NCBI GenBank assembly: GCA_005281725.1
Contig: SSBO01000003.1
Coordinates: 8,413,733-8,477,732, forward strand
Direction: 5' to 3'
Length of the DNA stretch: 64,000 nt
From: Wuchereria bancrofti
Lineage: Eukaryota > Nematoda > Chromadorea > Rhabditida > Onchocercidae
In this document: piece by piece, positions 43,501 to 58,500 of the stretch
How the letters are laid out: each line of letters opens with the position of its first letter
Numbering within the stretch: position 1 is the first letter of the stretch
Program-made: the position numbers and the translations under genes
The notes under the pieces: model-generated
Told to the model about the DNA's origin: nothing
Databases searched by the model: none
The model's input: only the letters and a program-made list of their open reading frames with translations

Positions 43501-46500
43501 TTGCCCGGGTATTTCATAAAATGATACAAATGTTATATCATTTCCTGTTATTTGTGCTTGTGATTGAGGTCTATAAAAAAAAAAAAAAAAAAATTAGAAA
43601 AAATAAATAAAATTATATTATTGCTTATTACTATTTATATTAAAAATGAAAAAAATAACACTATTTGTTTAAAATCAAAAATGATACTAAAATTAATTGT
43701 AATAAAATAAAAATTTTTTCCTCCTATATATTCAAATATTCACAATAACATTTATTTGCTATTTGACAATTATAATATTGAATTATTAAAATGAATTTAT
43801 CATATATTAATTAAAACTAATTATTCTCACTTTATTTCAACTTATTTTTATTTAGAATTTTGGCATTATTTTTTCATTTCAGTTTTTTTTTTCTTGAAAA
43901 TTATTGCAAAATTATTCATTCTATTATATTTCATACGTTTTTTTAATTATTAAAATTTTTAATATAAAAAATATTTCATTTATACAAAAAAAGTTAATTT
44001 TAGTTATTATCTGATTTTTTTAAAGTATTACTTTTATTTTTCTTGAATTTTTTTCGATTATTTTAATTAATTAAAAAATATAATACATACGTAAATGGAC
44101 TATGAGCATCACTGGTTGTAATTTCCAATTGATCAGTAGCACCTCTTCTATAATCGATAGCTACCTGAGTTCGATAATAACCACTAGCAGAGGTGCATTG
44201 TTGAGTGACACCAGAGCAAAAACATGGAATGCAACCTTGTGGATTTCGTGGTGACAAATGAAAAGTATTAGGTGGACAACGGTCACATAATGTCCCTACT
44301 GCATACATTTTACATTGACATTTACCATCATAACCAGGATGTGTGCTACGTGCACCACTTGTTGAACATTGTACACGATGTTGTGCAGGTACACAGGTAC
44401 CAAGGTATGGACCTTGTAATGAACGTTCATATCCTGGTGCACAACTTTCACATGATAGTCCAATATATCCTTTAAAAAGAAAAATATTAATTATTTAAGT
44501 ATAATTTAAATAAAGATAAAAAGTTATTGGTAATAAATAAAATTAATTTCATATAATTTTTCTAATATAATTTCAATAAAATAATTTATTCCCTTATTCA
44601 TTTTTATTAGAAATAAAAGAAAAAATATGTATTAACAAAATCTTTTTGTTTTTTTTTAATTTATCAAATAATTAAAAATGAAATGAAATTAATTTTGTTG
44701 AAAGAAGAAAGAAAATTAGTTGCATTCAATTAATAAAATTAAATTAAAAAATTTTAAAAAAAAAAAGAAAAACCTGGTGGACAAGAACAGTGTTCTACTT
44801 CCAAAGCAAATCTCTCTTGTGTATCACGACTAACTGCTATTTCCCAAGTAATATCACCAAGCCTATAATATAATTTTTTTTCGAACAAAATTAATTAATA
44901 ATAATTTGAAAATTATAAAATTTTCATATGATCGTTTTTATTAAATATATTTCAAAAAAAAAATATAATTCAATTAAACAATAAGAAATTTTTTTTAAAA
45001 AAATAAGTTTGAAAAAGAAAATAATGATTAATAGTATAAAACCTTGTATATTGTTGTCCATAACAATGTGTAGCACGAATTAACATCATATCAATATTAG
45101 CAAGTACCATCATTAAATTTTCTCGTGTTGCCGGTCTTCCATCTAATTCTTCAAAATTTCCCTATAATTAAGAAAATTATTCTTTCTTAAGAGAAAAAAA
45201 AATTACTTTTTCAAAAAATAAAAATTTGTTTTTTATTTAAATAAATCAAAGATATGAAATACAAATAGAGCAAATAAAGATAATAACAATGATGATTGTA
45301 CTAGTGATAATGACGATAATGGTAGTGGTAACAAAGACAACAATAGCAATGACAATAATGATAACGGCGATGATGATGACGATGGTGATGGCTGACAGCA
45401 GTTGATGACGATGGCAATGTTAGTAATTATGATGATGGTTGTGACAATGATAATAATGATGGTAAAAAAGATGGTATAAATAATGATAATGATAGCGATA
45501 GTGATGATGATAGCGATGTAGATGGTAATGATAATGATGATGATGGTGGTAATAATGATGCAAGATGTTATAATGGTGCAGTTATCATTGATTGGTAGAA
45601 TGATTATGCATAATAAATTTTATTGATGATAATAATAAAATTGGAGAAAACTTTAATTCAATATTTCAAAGAAAAAAAAAGAGTAAGAAATGATAACATT
45701 TAAAATATAACATTTGCGATAATAAAATTATCACCGTAGTTATCAGTTAAATGATATAAGGAGACATTACTATCCAAATTTATAAAATTTATTTTAAATA
45801 AATTGAAAAACATACTTCATATGTATTGATGGTATATCGGATTATTTGATCAGAAGTAAACATATGCTTATCAGTTGGACGATGTACCAATGTTATACCA
45901 TTACCCTAAAATATAAACGAGACTTATCAATTACCATGATCATTAATCTATGTCATATCACTTGTCATTAAAAATTATCATTTTTTATCGATCATATTAG
46001 CTATCATAATTATAAACATTTCTTGTCAACAGTAATAGTTTTAGATATAAATTGAAACGACTTTATGATCTTTATAGTTAAATGTTGTAAAATTTAATTT
46101 TATTAAACTTAATGCGTCATTTTTTATTCACAATTAGAATTTATAAAATCCATATTTATTTTATTTAGTTCAAAAGTAATCCAATTACTAATAAAGCCAA
46201 ATCATTCATATGATAATTACTAAGCTTACTAATTAAAAATTATCAAATTGACTACTTTTTTTCCTTATTTCTATTTTTCTTATTTTTTATTATTTCCGAT
46301 TTGTCTTTTTCTTTCTTATTCTACATATATTACTAAAATTAATTAAAATAATAAAAAATAAATATTTCAGGAAGAAGACTAACTCTCAAAACAATTAATG
46401 GTTCATTATTAACAGATCCTGTACATGAATATTGTATATCAAATGCAAGTTCACCACCGTAAGCTGTTAGCTGCAAATAGAATAATTAATATATTATTCA

Positions 46501-49500
46501 ATTTTAATTTAAATTATGATATACTAAAATATGCCATATTTGAAATATCAATTTAAAAGAAAAAATATGTATATTGAAAGAAAATTTGATGATATTTTCA
46601 TATTTAAATATTTTTTTTTTCTATATAATTGAAATTAAATTATTTAATCTAATCAAATTAGAATTTAGGCATTAATTTTTCACAAATATTTAGTACTGTA
46701 TAAATTATGCCTAATTAACAATAACATTAATTAAATTAAAACAAAAAAAACCTTATTTCCAAGAAAACGTGTTGGTAATTTCCAATACATTGTTTGATAT
46801 GATGGCTCACTAAATGTTACCATTCCAGGTTTACTATAATCAAATTCTGAACTATGTATTTGTCCATTGATATCCGATATGTGAACACCTCGTGAATCAC
46901 CGTTCAAAATAAGTTTATCCTTAAAAAAAAAAAAAAATAAAATGAAAATCTTAGAAAACAAAAAAAAAAGTTCTTGAAAATGATATATGTTTCAAAATAA
47001 AAAAAAAAAAAAGTGATGAGCTTCGAATACAATATAATAAATTTTGATGTGCCACAATATTTCAAACAAACAGTAAATTAAAAAAAAAAAGAGAAAACAA
47101 ACAAACAAACAAAAGTGCATCATAAATTATTTTAAAGCTATAAAAACAACAAATTTTTTTTGTAAAAACTAAAAAATAAAATTGTAAAGGAACAAAAAAA
47201 ATCCTATGATTATCCCTCAATTTTTTCTCTTTTTTTTAAAAAAAAAAAGGAAAAATAAAGTAATAATTTTAAAAATTTTCCAATGAAATAATTTCAATAC
47301 TATAATTTTTAATTTATCTCATTTTGAAATAGATCTATCTGGAAGTAATCAATAAAGTTAAAATATATTATGAAAGATTAATAGTATATTATTCTTTTAT
47401 ATATATTTATGAATATGTTTAATAAATTTTAATAATTATTTATGCTAGTTTAATTAAGTGATAAAACAAAGAATAGAATTGAAAAAGTTTTTTTCTTGCT
47501 TATTATTAATTCTTAATGAAATTTAAAATTTGAGATAGAGAAACATTTTCTAAAAAAATGTGAAAGAAAAAAACAATCCTAATTATTCTCATTTGAATTC
47601 TTATAATTTATCAAAAAACATATTATTTATTCATTAATCTGAATAATTATTTCCTAAATATTTGATACTGTTAGAATATTTGTTCATTCTTCAATTTACC
47701 TTCAATTAAGCAAAAATGGAAAAAAAAGTGAAAAAATATTATAAAAAATTATCTAAACTATAAAAAAATTTTTTTCCAAAAAAATTCAACTAAAAAAAGT
47801 GTAATTTAGTAAAAAACAAACACAGCAAATAGTGCATAAAAGAAAATTTTTGAAAATTTTCTATTATTATAACTATTTGCAAACTAATAATATTGGAATT
47901 AAATTTAAAATGATTTGAAAAATTTTTTAATTTTTAAATATTTCTATGCAAATTTTATCGGAGAAAAAAATGAGTGCAATTTCGGCAAATTAATCACACC
48001 AAATAGTGCGTGAAGAGAGTAATTAATAAAACTTACGCAACCGAGATTCTGAAGGCAAAACATAGAATGAAATGATTAATTAGTGATAAGAATAATTGAT
48101 AATTCAAATTTTAATTCATAATAAAAATTTGCCTAATTATTAATTCATATTATTATCCAACAAGTTTTAACACATCTCTTATTCAACATATTGATGTAAT
48201 TTTTTATCAATTGTTATCATTTATATAATTGTTTTTATTACTATCAAATATTCTTATCTAATTCTTATTTCGATTAATTTATCAAAGATTATCAGGAAAT
48301 TATTTCACTACCAAAAGTAATCATAAAAGTAATTTTTATTACTTCTAGTGTTATCAGAACAATTGATAAGCTATTCAAAACCTTCAAATATTTTGGAAAA
48401 TAATAATTATGTTAAAATATTCATATATTTTCTTTTTTCACTTATCAAAATAATTTTTCATACTGAGGAAAAAATGATAAAAATTTCAGATACATTAAGA
48501 TGTTTTAATCATAATTTTAATTCTTTTTTTAAATTTCTTAAATACTTAAGATAATAATTCCATATGTAATTTCTTTTACCAAAATCTTCAAGCGTAAATT
48601 TCACTAAAATTAATTCTATATATAAAATTTTTTCCTTCTGTTTTTCTCTTTTATTTCTTTCTGTTAAATACTATGTTTTGAAAAAAAGAAGAAAATTAAG
48701 AAAAAGAATGGAATAAATATTTCATTGAATGTTTTTTTTTTTTTGAAAATAATTACAAACCAAAAATTTAATTATTTAATTTTGTTTTTTATTTTTTCTT
48801 ATTTTTTTTTTGTTTCTTCTAATTATTAATAAAAAAAAAAATGCAAACTTACTTTTGTCCTATACCATGAAGATGATTGACATTGATCGGTGACACCAAA
48901 ACAAAAACATTTGAAACAACCTTGTGGCGCTTTTTCATGTAAATGAAATGCGCCTTGACTACATGAATCACATTTTAAACCTACTACCAATGGCTAAAAA
49001 GAAAAACAAAAATAAGAAATGGAAAAATTCTTTTTTGAATTAAAATTTTTAAATATCTTTTTTTTCTTTATTTTTTATTCAACTTATAATATTGCATTAG
49101 TATAAATATTAATAGTTCTAATTTATTGTATGATTGATTATACAATAATAAATTGATAGTTGCATTTTATTGAATAAAATAATAATTTAATTAATTTAAA
49201 ATTTGAAATCAATTAAATAATGCAAAAGTAATGCTAACCTTACATTGACATCGACCTGTATGATCCGGAATTGGACTTACAGAACCGACAACATTGCATT
49301 GTGCTTGCATTTCAGGAGCCGGAATATTAACGATACGAACGATACAATCCGGTGTAGCTAACACTCTGCCTTTTACATTAATTGCTTCACATGTATATGC
49401 ACCTTGATCAAGTGGTCTAAAAATTAATTCAATTCATTATCTTTTCATCATTTTTCTAATTTCATTCATTTAAAACAGAAATGTTCGAGTACAGAAATAA

Positions 49501-52500
49501 TTTTAATCCGAAATCATTCAAATTTAATATTTTTTAGTAGCAATTTCGACAGAAGAAAATTAATAAAAAAAAAATTTTCCTGATCCAAAATTTAATCTTT
49601 ATTCAATTTTTTAAATTAAATTTTTATAAACACTAAAAAAGAAAAATTCAAAAAGTAAAATTATAGCTATTTTATTCTTTTTTAACTCTTTTATTACTAA
49701 CATTTGAATGGATTTACTTTCCTAAAAAGCTTCATTTCTTTTTTCAGTTTTTCTCTTTTTTTGTCCTTTGTTGCTTTACAAAAAAATTAAAATTTAAATA
49801 AAATTTCAAGTGAAGAGAAAAAAAAAAAAAAAAAAAAAGGAAAACAAATTTGTAAAAATTTGCCCTAAAATAAATAATTCAATAATCTATCATTTCACTT
49901 TTTTTTTTTTTTTCTTCTTTACGCTTCGTTACTTTTTTTCTTTTTTTTTTTTTACAAATAATTTTTAGGAAATAATTTGTGCGATATTTATCAAAAGACA
50001 ACTGTCTTTCTAGACAATTTACATTAATTTATCCCTCTTTTCTCATTTTCAAACATTTTCGTTTATCTTACAGAAAAAACTTTTTTTCTTTCTTTTTTTT
50101 CTTTAAGTATACTATTTCAAAATTTTATCTTTTTCGCCTAAAAGATATTTTAATAAAAATAGAAATGCAAATGACTCATATGTGAAGCATTTTAGCATTT
50201 TACAAATTACTGCAAAAAAGAAAATTTCATTTCTTTTAATAGCAATAGAAAGAAGAAGAAAACGAAGAGAAAGAAAGAAAAAAGATGAGGAAAAGACTTG
50301 AATAAATGTTAAAATCATTATTCGATGTTTTTATTTCTATTTTTTGAAATACTCCAATGAATTTTAAAAATGGCTAAATTTAAATTTGTTATTCAAAATA
50401 AAAAAAAAAAGGAAAAAGAAAAACAAAAATAAATTCATTATATTACTTCATTTGTAATAGTAGTAATATGCATATTAAGAGTACATTTCCTTTTTTGTTT
50501 TTTTTTTTTAATTTCAAAATTATTTTAAAAATATTTTTTATACTAGCACTTGTTTCCTCTTTTATTTATTTAACTTTTTTTATTTCTGTTATTTATGAAA
50601 TTTTATCAAGCACAAATTTATCTTAATTACTAATAAAATATGATATCCCAATTGGTCATTCAATTGTTTCATTTTTAATTATTTAATTCCTATTATTTCT
50701 TTATCATTCTTTTAATGAATATAAATTATACATATATGAATTGATAATTTCACTTCATATCATTCTATTTCAAATTAATTTGAAAACTGGAATAATTAGT
50801 TATTATTAATTGAAATAAATTTTTAAATGAATTATTTTTCTTATCTTTTCAAATCAAATACTATTTTTTTCTAAAAAAAATTAAGAAATAAAAAACAAAA
50901 AAAAAGAAATGTATAGAAGTAAGTACATACTGAGCATTTTTCACTGTAAGTGTACCAAGACCGCCCTCAGAATGTTGTGTACACCTTGGTGGATCACAAA
51001 CAGGACCCCAATTTAAACGCCAATTAATGTATGGTTCAGGTACAGCTACCGCTTTACATGTTAATTGAAAGGTACCACCAGCATGCACCTGCTTATTCGT
51101 TTCCGGTGGTTGTACAATTGTCGGTTGTACACATCCAATCTTTAAATAAAATTTTATAAGTTTCATTTTTTTTTTTCTCTGTGACAATTGATTTATGCAA
51201 AGAATAAACATATGTAAAAAATTCAATTTTTAATTTTATATTAAACGAAAAAGAAAAAAAAAAACTTTGTGTTCTTATTGTAAAATGGAAATGAAAGACT
51301 TTTTTTTTTAAATAAAACATATGAATGTTAATTAATTTTAAAACAATAATAAAACAAATTATAATTTTGTTTTTATTTTTTTTCTTTCGATTATTTAACA
51401 ATAAATAAAACAAATTTCAAGCATTTGATCATTTTAATTATGATTATGTAATATCTAAATTATTTGAAGATGTTTAAAAAAAAAGTAGAAAGAGACAAAG
51501 AACTTTTTTAAATAAAATGCATATCGTAGAATAATTGCGTGATATTGAATGACGTAGATTAATCACGTCATAGTGAATATTGCAGAATCATCACGTCACA
51601 GAATAGTAACGTCGTACTGAATATCACAGAATCATTATGTCACGGAATAATCACGTCATAATATCGCAGATTCATCACGTCACAGAATAATCGTATCATA
51701 CTCAATATCGGAGAATCATCACGTCACAGAATAATCACGTCGTATTAAATATCGCGGAATGATCATGTTACAAAACAATCACGTTATATTATTGATTATT
51801 GCAGAATAGTCACGTCTTATTGATTATCACAGAATAATCACTCCGTAGAATAACTACGTTATATTTAGTACCAAAGAATAACGTCATAGAACAATTAATG
51901 TCACAGAATCATCACGTCATATTACGTATCATCGAGTAATCAAGTCATAGCATATTCATTTTCATGTTGAATATCGCCGTAGAATGATCACGTCAATATT
52001 GAATAACACAGAATTATCATACGTGATAATCATCGAGTAATTACGTCATATTAAATATCAAAAAAAAAAAAATAATCACATCCTACTAAATAATCATATT
52101 AATATTAAATATCATTGAAATAATAATGTGTTATTTATAAAATATTTTCAAATATTATTTATTTTTGAAATTGCTCCAAAAAAAAAAAATAAATAAATAA
52201 ATTAAAAATAAAAGAAATGAAAACCTCATCAGATCCATCTTGACAATCATTGGTACCATCACAATGAAAGCTAAGTGGTACACATTGTCGCCCATCGCGA
52301 CATTTAAATTCGCTTGTTGCGCAACCATCAGATGCTGCTCGATGACTACATGCTTGCTCATCTGAATTGTCACCACAGTCATCGTCACCATCACAGAGCC
52401 ACATTTTTTGTACACAACGTCCATTAGTACACATAAATTCATTTGGTTCACATGAACGTAACGATGGACAATTCTATAATTTGAAACATTTTTATAATAA

Positions 52501-55500
52501 AATTAATTTTATTATTTTAATTGAACATAAATTTTATCAATTTTTTTTTTTAGACAAATCTATGATTTAAACATTTTATAACAAAATTATTTTAATTAAG
52601 CATAAATTCATCAATTATTCCTTTTTTTTTTTGGACAATTCTAAAATTTAAGTATTTTATAGCACATTAATTTAAATATTTTAATTGAACATAAATTTAG
52701 CAATTATTTTTTTCGGATCATTCTATAATTTGAAACATTTTATAACAAAATTAATTTACTTTAATCAAACACAAATTCATTAATTTTTTTACACAAATCT
52801 ATAATTTAAAAATTTGATAGAAAAATTATTTTAATTAAGCATAAATTCATCACTTTTTTTTGAACAGTTCTAAAATTTAAACATTTTATAACAAATTAAT
52901 TTAATTATTTTAGTTAAGCTTAAATTGATCAATTATTTCAATTAAAAAGAAAAAAGTATTACGGTTTTTTAGTTTTGCTACTAATATTATACGAATTTTT
53001 TGTTGTAATATCAATAAAAAAAAAGACTAATAAAATTTATTTAATAATACGATAAATTACATAAGATTTATTTAATAATAAAATAAATTTTAATAGTATT
53101 TTTTAAAATATAAATTAAAATACATTTTGATTTGTTAGTATTTAATACATACATATTTGTTTGTTTATTTTTTTCATTTCCTTTGCTTTTTTTTTCAAAA
53201 AATTTTTTAAATTTATTTCAAGAAAAAGAAAAAATATATATACAAAAATGAAATGAAACATCTACCTGTTCATCACTACGATCTCGACAATCCGGTTCAC
53301 CGTCACAAACATAATCAGTTTTAACACATTCATTATTACCGCAAGCTCTTTCATCAATCCGGCATAAACCGGTTTGTGGTAGGATATTTTGGAACTCTTG
53401 TGGTCCATCTGTATTGAGAAATGAAGGAATGAAGAAAAAAAAAAGAAGGAAATAATTAAATTACATTGAAAATTTTTAATTTACCTAGAAGATGACAAAG
53501 AAGAAAAAAAGAAATGAAACTTTACCTGCAAATATACTTGTCAATTTGAAATATTCCTTTGAAATATTTCTATTTCACTTTTTTTTTTGCTTTGCTTATT
53601 TAATTCATTAATTGAATTCATTTGAAAATATCTAGCAAAATTCATTTCATTACATTTCTGTTTTTTTTTCATATTTGTTGTTGAAATATCATGAAACAAC
53701 CGGAAATTAGCATGCTAAAATTGTGAAGTAATTTAATTTTTAAAAAATATTCATAGATTATTTTTGTCCTAAATTGGGAAACAATTGGAAGATTATAGTA
53801 AAATATTGATTACATTTAATTTAATTCAAAATATTATGTTATGGATTTATTAAGCTAAATCTATTATTGAAGAATGTAAAATAGAAATTTCAACTTTTTC
53901 TTTTCGTTATTTTAATTTTTGTATTATATGGGAAAAGTTTTTCTTTTTTCTCTTCCATATGTAATTGATAACAATCATTTTTTGCTATTTAATGAAATTC
54001 ACTAATAATACATTTATAAATTTAATTAAATTATTCACTTCTTTGAATGGAACTAACAAATTTGATTTAGTTTAGCTGAAAAATACTTCTAATTTTTTGT
54101 TTTTGCTATAAGTCAAAAAAATCATTTCTCTTTGATAAAAATGACAAAAATAATTTGATATAAAATTTGATTCAATTTTATCAATAATGATAATAGATTA
54201 TCTTTTCTCTTTTATCTTAACAGAAACAATAACAATAACAAAAACAGTAACAGTAACAAGTAACTTTAGAAATACCAAAGCAAGCAATAAACGTTTTAAT
54301 TTAAATTTAATTCAAATTATCGAAAGAAAAATGGTAGTGAAATTTGAGCAAAGCTTTCCAAAAAATATTTCGCAATAAGTTTGAAAAACGAAAAATGTAA
54401 AACATTGAAATTAAGTAATAGTATCAGCGGTTGAAACATAATTTCAAAATTCTAGAAATACCAAAATTTTTGTTTTGATAAAAATCTCTGGAAAAAGAAA
54501 TAATTTTTCCGATCGATATATTTTTTTGAATTATTTTTACAAGTTAAATATTCATAATTCTAATTAATAATTATTTTAAAATAAGAAAAAAAATTCTAAA
54601 ATAAATTTTTTGAAATGTTTTTATGTCATATAAAAGATATTATTAACCTAACTCTCTTTGTACACTTTTTTCTTTTTATTTTCAAAATATTTTAAATTAG
54701 CAGCATTACTTCTGCTAAAGTATGATTTCTATTTATTATTAAAAATATTTTATTTACTTGAAATAGTAATTTACATTTCCCTCTTTATCATACATTTTAT
54801 TTTTTACCCACTTCTCCTTTTCCCAGCTTTTACCCAAAAAATAAAAAGAGAAGAAAACAGGTTCATTTCCGGTAAATAACTTTTTTACTTGTTTTTTTAA
54901 AAATTTACACACAACAAATAATACTAAAACAAATAATACTAAAAAAAAAACACATGTTAAAAACAAATAATACTAAAAATTAAAAAATAAAAAAAAAAGC
55001 AAAACAAGTTTAATTCAATTTTTTTATACTTTACTATATATTTCTATGTTATTTCACTGAATGTATAATATTTAAAGAAAAAATTTTATAATAAACAAAA
55101 AAAAAGCAAAAAAATAAAATGAAATAATTTAATTAATAATAATTAAATGCACCTGCAATTTTGCCATTTTCATTTTTTTTGCTTTTTGTCTTTTTAACCT
55201 TTTACCTTCCACCTTTCACCTTTCACCATGCATTCTACTTAAGCAATATGAGCATGAAATATTTCAATTTATCAAAAATATATTTTTATATATTTTTAAA
55301 AAAAAATATATTTTTATTAAAAATATATTTTTATTTGTTTCTTTACTTCCTTTTGGTCATTTTATTTATCAAAAATTAATTATAAAAGAAAAATAAAACG
55401 TCATTTTAATTTCACGCATTAAGCGTACGTGTCATAGCTGTTCATTCCATTTGTGCAATAACATCAAATTTAGAACAATATATCAAATATTTGAACAAAT

Positions 55501-58500
55501 TTATTATATTATTGAATATACTGGAATTGAATTAATTATATTAAATTAAATCATATGTAATTTGAAATGTTTATTATTCATAACTTATTTGTTTATGTAT
55601 ATTATTGCAACACCAATGGCAATATTAATTTTGATAAATTTAAAAAGCGCAAGAGAAATGAATTAATTCACAGTCAACTTAATTTTAAAAATAAATCTGA
55701 GAAACTAAATAGAAAAAAAAAGAAACTAAAATAAAATCTGGTAGAAATAATCTTTAAAAAGATAAAATTTAACTTTTAATTTTTTACTCATTTAACGTAC
55801 GTTTGTCTATAACAATTAGCAATCACGGAATATTTTAAGTAGTAATTTAAGAAAGAATTTTTTTTCAATGATAGACAAAAACAATCACTTCTTTACGGAA
55901 CTGTAGAAATGATTGATGTGTTAGATGATGTAATAATATTATTTCGCTATTTTTTTCTTTCGTTCCGGAACGGTAATTAAAATTCCAATGAATGGAAATT
56001 TATCAAATTTACCAAAAAAGATACAAACAGTTTAATTATTTAAAATAATAAATAATATTTTACATTCATCAAAAATTAGTATGTTTATCAAAAATTCAAA
56101 TGAAACTTTCTTTAAAAGACTATAAAAGCAATTGTTGATTAAATCAGTTATATTGTTTTGATTAGAAATTATAATTAATGATTTGATTATTTATTTTGTA
56201 AGTAATTGATTTGGTCAAAGTCCATTAATTATAGCTGCTAAATAGTCATTAATTATAATTATTAATTAAATTTTCTTTTATTTGTTATCTATTTTAAGTA
56301 TACATTTCCTAATATATACGCAAATAATGTACGATTAGTTATATCTTAAATTATTTAAACTAGTATTTTAAAATTTAAAAAATTAAAAAGAAAATTTTTT
56401 GTTGAAGATATATGAAAGTTAAATATTCCTTAACTTTTAAAGTGATTTGATTATAAAGCAAATATTATCACAAGTGATAAATATTTAACAAGGTTATCAT
56501 CAAATATCAATTTATCATAGTTAAAAAAAGGAAAAAAAATGATAGAAATTATTCCTGTCATTTCGAAAAAAAAAACTAAACTTCTTTGTAAATAAAATGA
56601 ATTAATATATAATAATCATTTATTAATTTATTATATTTATTTATTTTTAAAATATAACATATAAAAAAATAAAATAATCATTTTTTAGAGTTATAATTTA
56701 ATTTCCATTTTATCAATGTAATTATGATTATATAATTCAGCAATGTTATTTTTAATTTTCCTAAACTTAAAAGTGTATAAAAATCCAACTAAAAGTTCTA
56801 AAAATTAAAATACAACTGATTAAACGTGATAAATTCATTAATATTTACACAATGTATGAGTTACGATTTAAAAACAAAAAAACAAAAAATAAATTGCTAT
56901 TGAAATATTTTAACATTTTTATCAGTTCTTTTTCTTTTTAAATATTTTAATTAATTTTATACTTATTCTTTTTTTTTTCATTGAAACTTACAAGGTTGTA
57001 CATTCAATTGAGCTGATGCATCATAAGTTCGTCCGCCAAAATTTGCTGAGCAAATGTATCGTCCACTATCAGACGATGTAGCTGATGAAAATTTTAAACG
57101 TCCGTCTATTTCATACGCTGAATTAGGCATTGGTGCATTGTAACGTGTCCATCGTACTTCCGAATGCGTGACACCGTCAGAAGTACGTGCACGACAATTA
57201 AACGTTGCATCATTTCCTTCATAAATATTTTCTTCCGTTGGATAAATAGTAATTTGTATTGCTAAAAAAAAATATCCATACTAACGACTATTTTAGAAAA
57301 TTAATCACTAATATTTTAATTTTTAAATAATTTCAAGTTAATTCCAAAAAAAAAATTTGAATATAAGTTAATTTGAAAAAAGTGAAAAAAAAAAAACTGG
57401 AGAGAAAAATATCCATACTAACGACTATTTTAGAAAATTAATCACTAATATTTTAATTTTTAAATAATTTCAAGTTAATTCCAAAAAAAAAAAAATTGAA
57501 TATAAGTTAATTTGAAAAAAGTAAAAAAAAAAAACTGGAGAGAAAAATATCCATACTAACGACTATTTTAGAAAATTAATCACTAATATTTTAATTTTTA
57601 ATTAATTTCAAGTTAATTTAAAAGAAAAAATAATTTAATATAACCTAATCTAAAAAATATGTATATAAGTTAATTTGAAAAAAAAAGAAAGAAATCTCAT
57701 ATTTTAATTTTTAGCTATAAGTTGATTAAAAAAAGAAGTAACACTTTAATTTTTCGCTATAATTTAAAAATAAACTTCCACATTTTAATTTTTAGATATA
57801 AGTTAAGCTCATATTTTCATTTCGTCATAAATTAGTTTAAAAGAAAAAAAGAAGTTCATATTTTAATTTTAACTGTAAGTTAATTTTTTTCAAAAAAGAC
57901 TTATATTTTAATTTTTAGCTATAAATTAATTAAAAAACTCAAAACTTTTTGAATTGCATAGTAATCATTTAAAAAAAAGATAGTTTTTTCGGCTATAAAC
58001 AATTAAAAAAACTTTTGTAATTTCTGTTCGATAATTAGAAAAGGAAAAATGCAATTTGAACAAAAAAAAAAAAAGAAAATGAAGTTAAGAATAAATTCAT
58101 TTAAAAAAAAAATCCGAAAAAAAAAGGAGAAATCATAAATTTGAACAATTTCTAGCATTATAATGTAAAATTGAAATTAATTTATGTAAATGGAAATTTT
58201 TTTGAAATTTAAATTTCCGTTTTTCTTTTATTAAAAAATATTTTAATTAAAGCATATTCATTTACGAATTATGAAACTAACAAGGTGAATAGTAGTCATC
58301 GACATTTTGATCTGAAATATGATACATATACATATGATCAAATTTAATTAAATTTTCTACAAATATAATTTATTTCAAAATTTAATCCTTCCTAAATGCA
58401 TTAAATAATAAATAAATTTAAACTATATCTATTATTCAATCATATTTATATGCTTTATAAAGTGTAAAATTATTACACTAAATTGGCAAGAATTTAAAAT

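Noticed and set aside
54187..54378. Plus-strand frame with Thr/Val repeats
   Set aside because: Arises from an AACARTAACA simple repeat in an intron.
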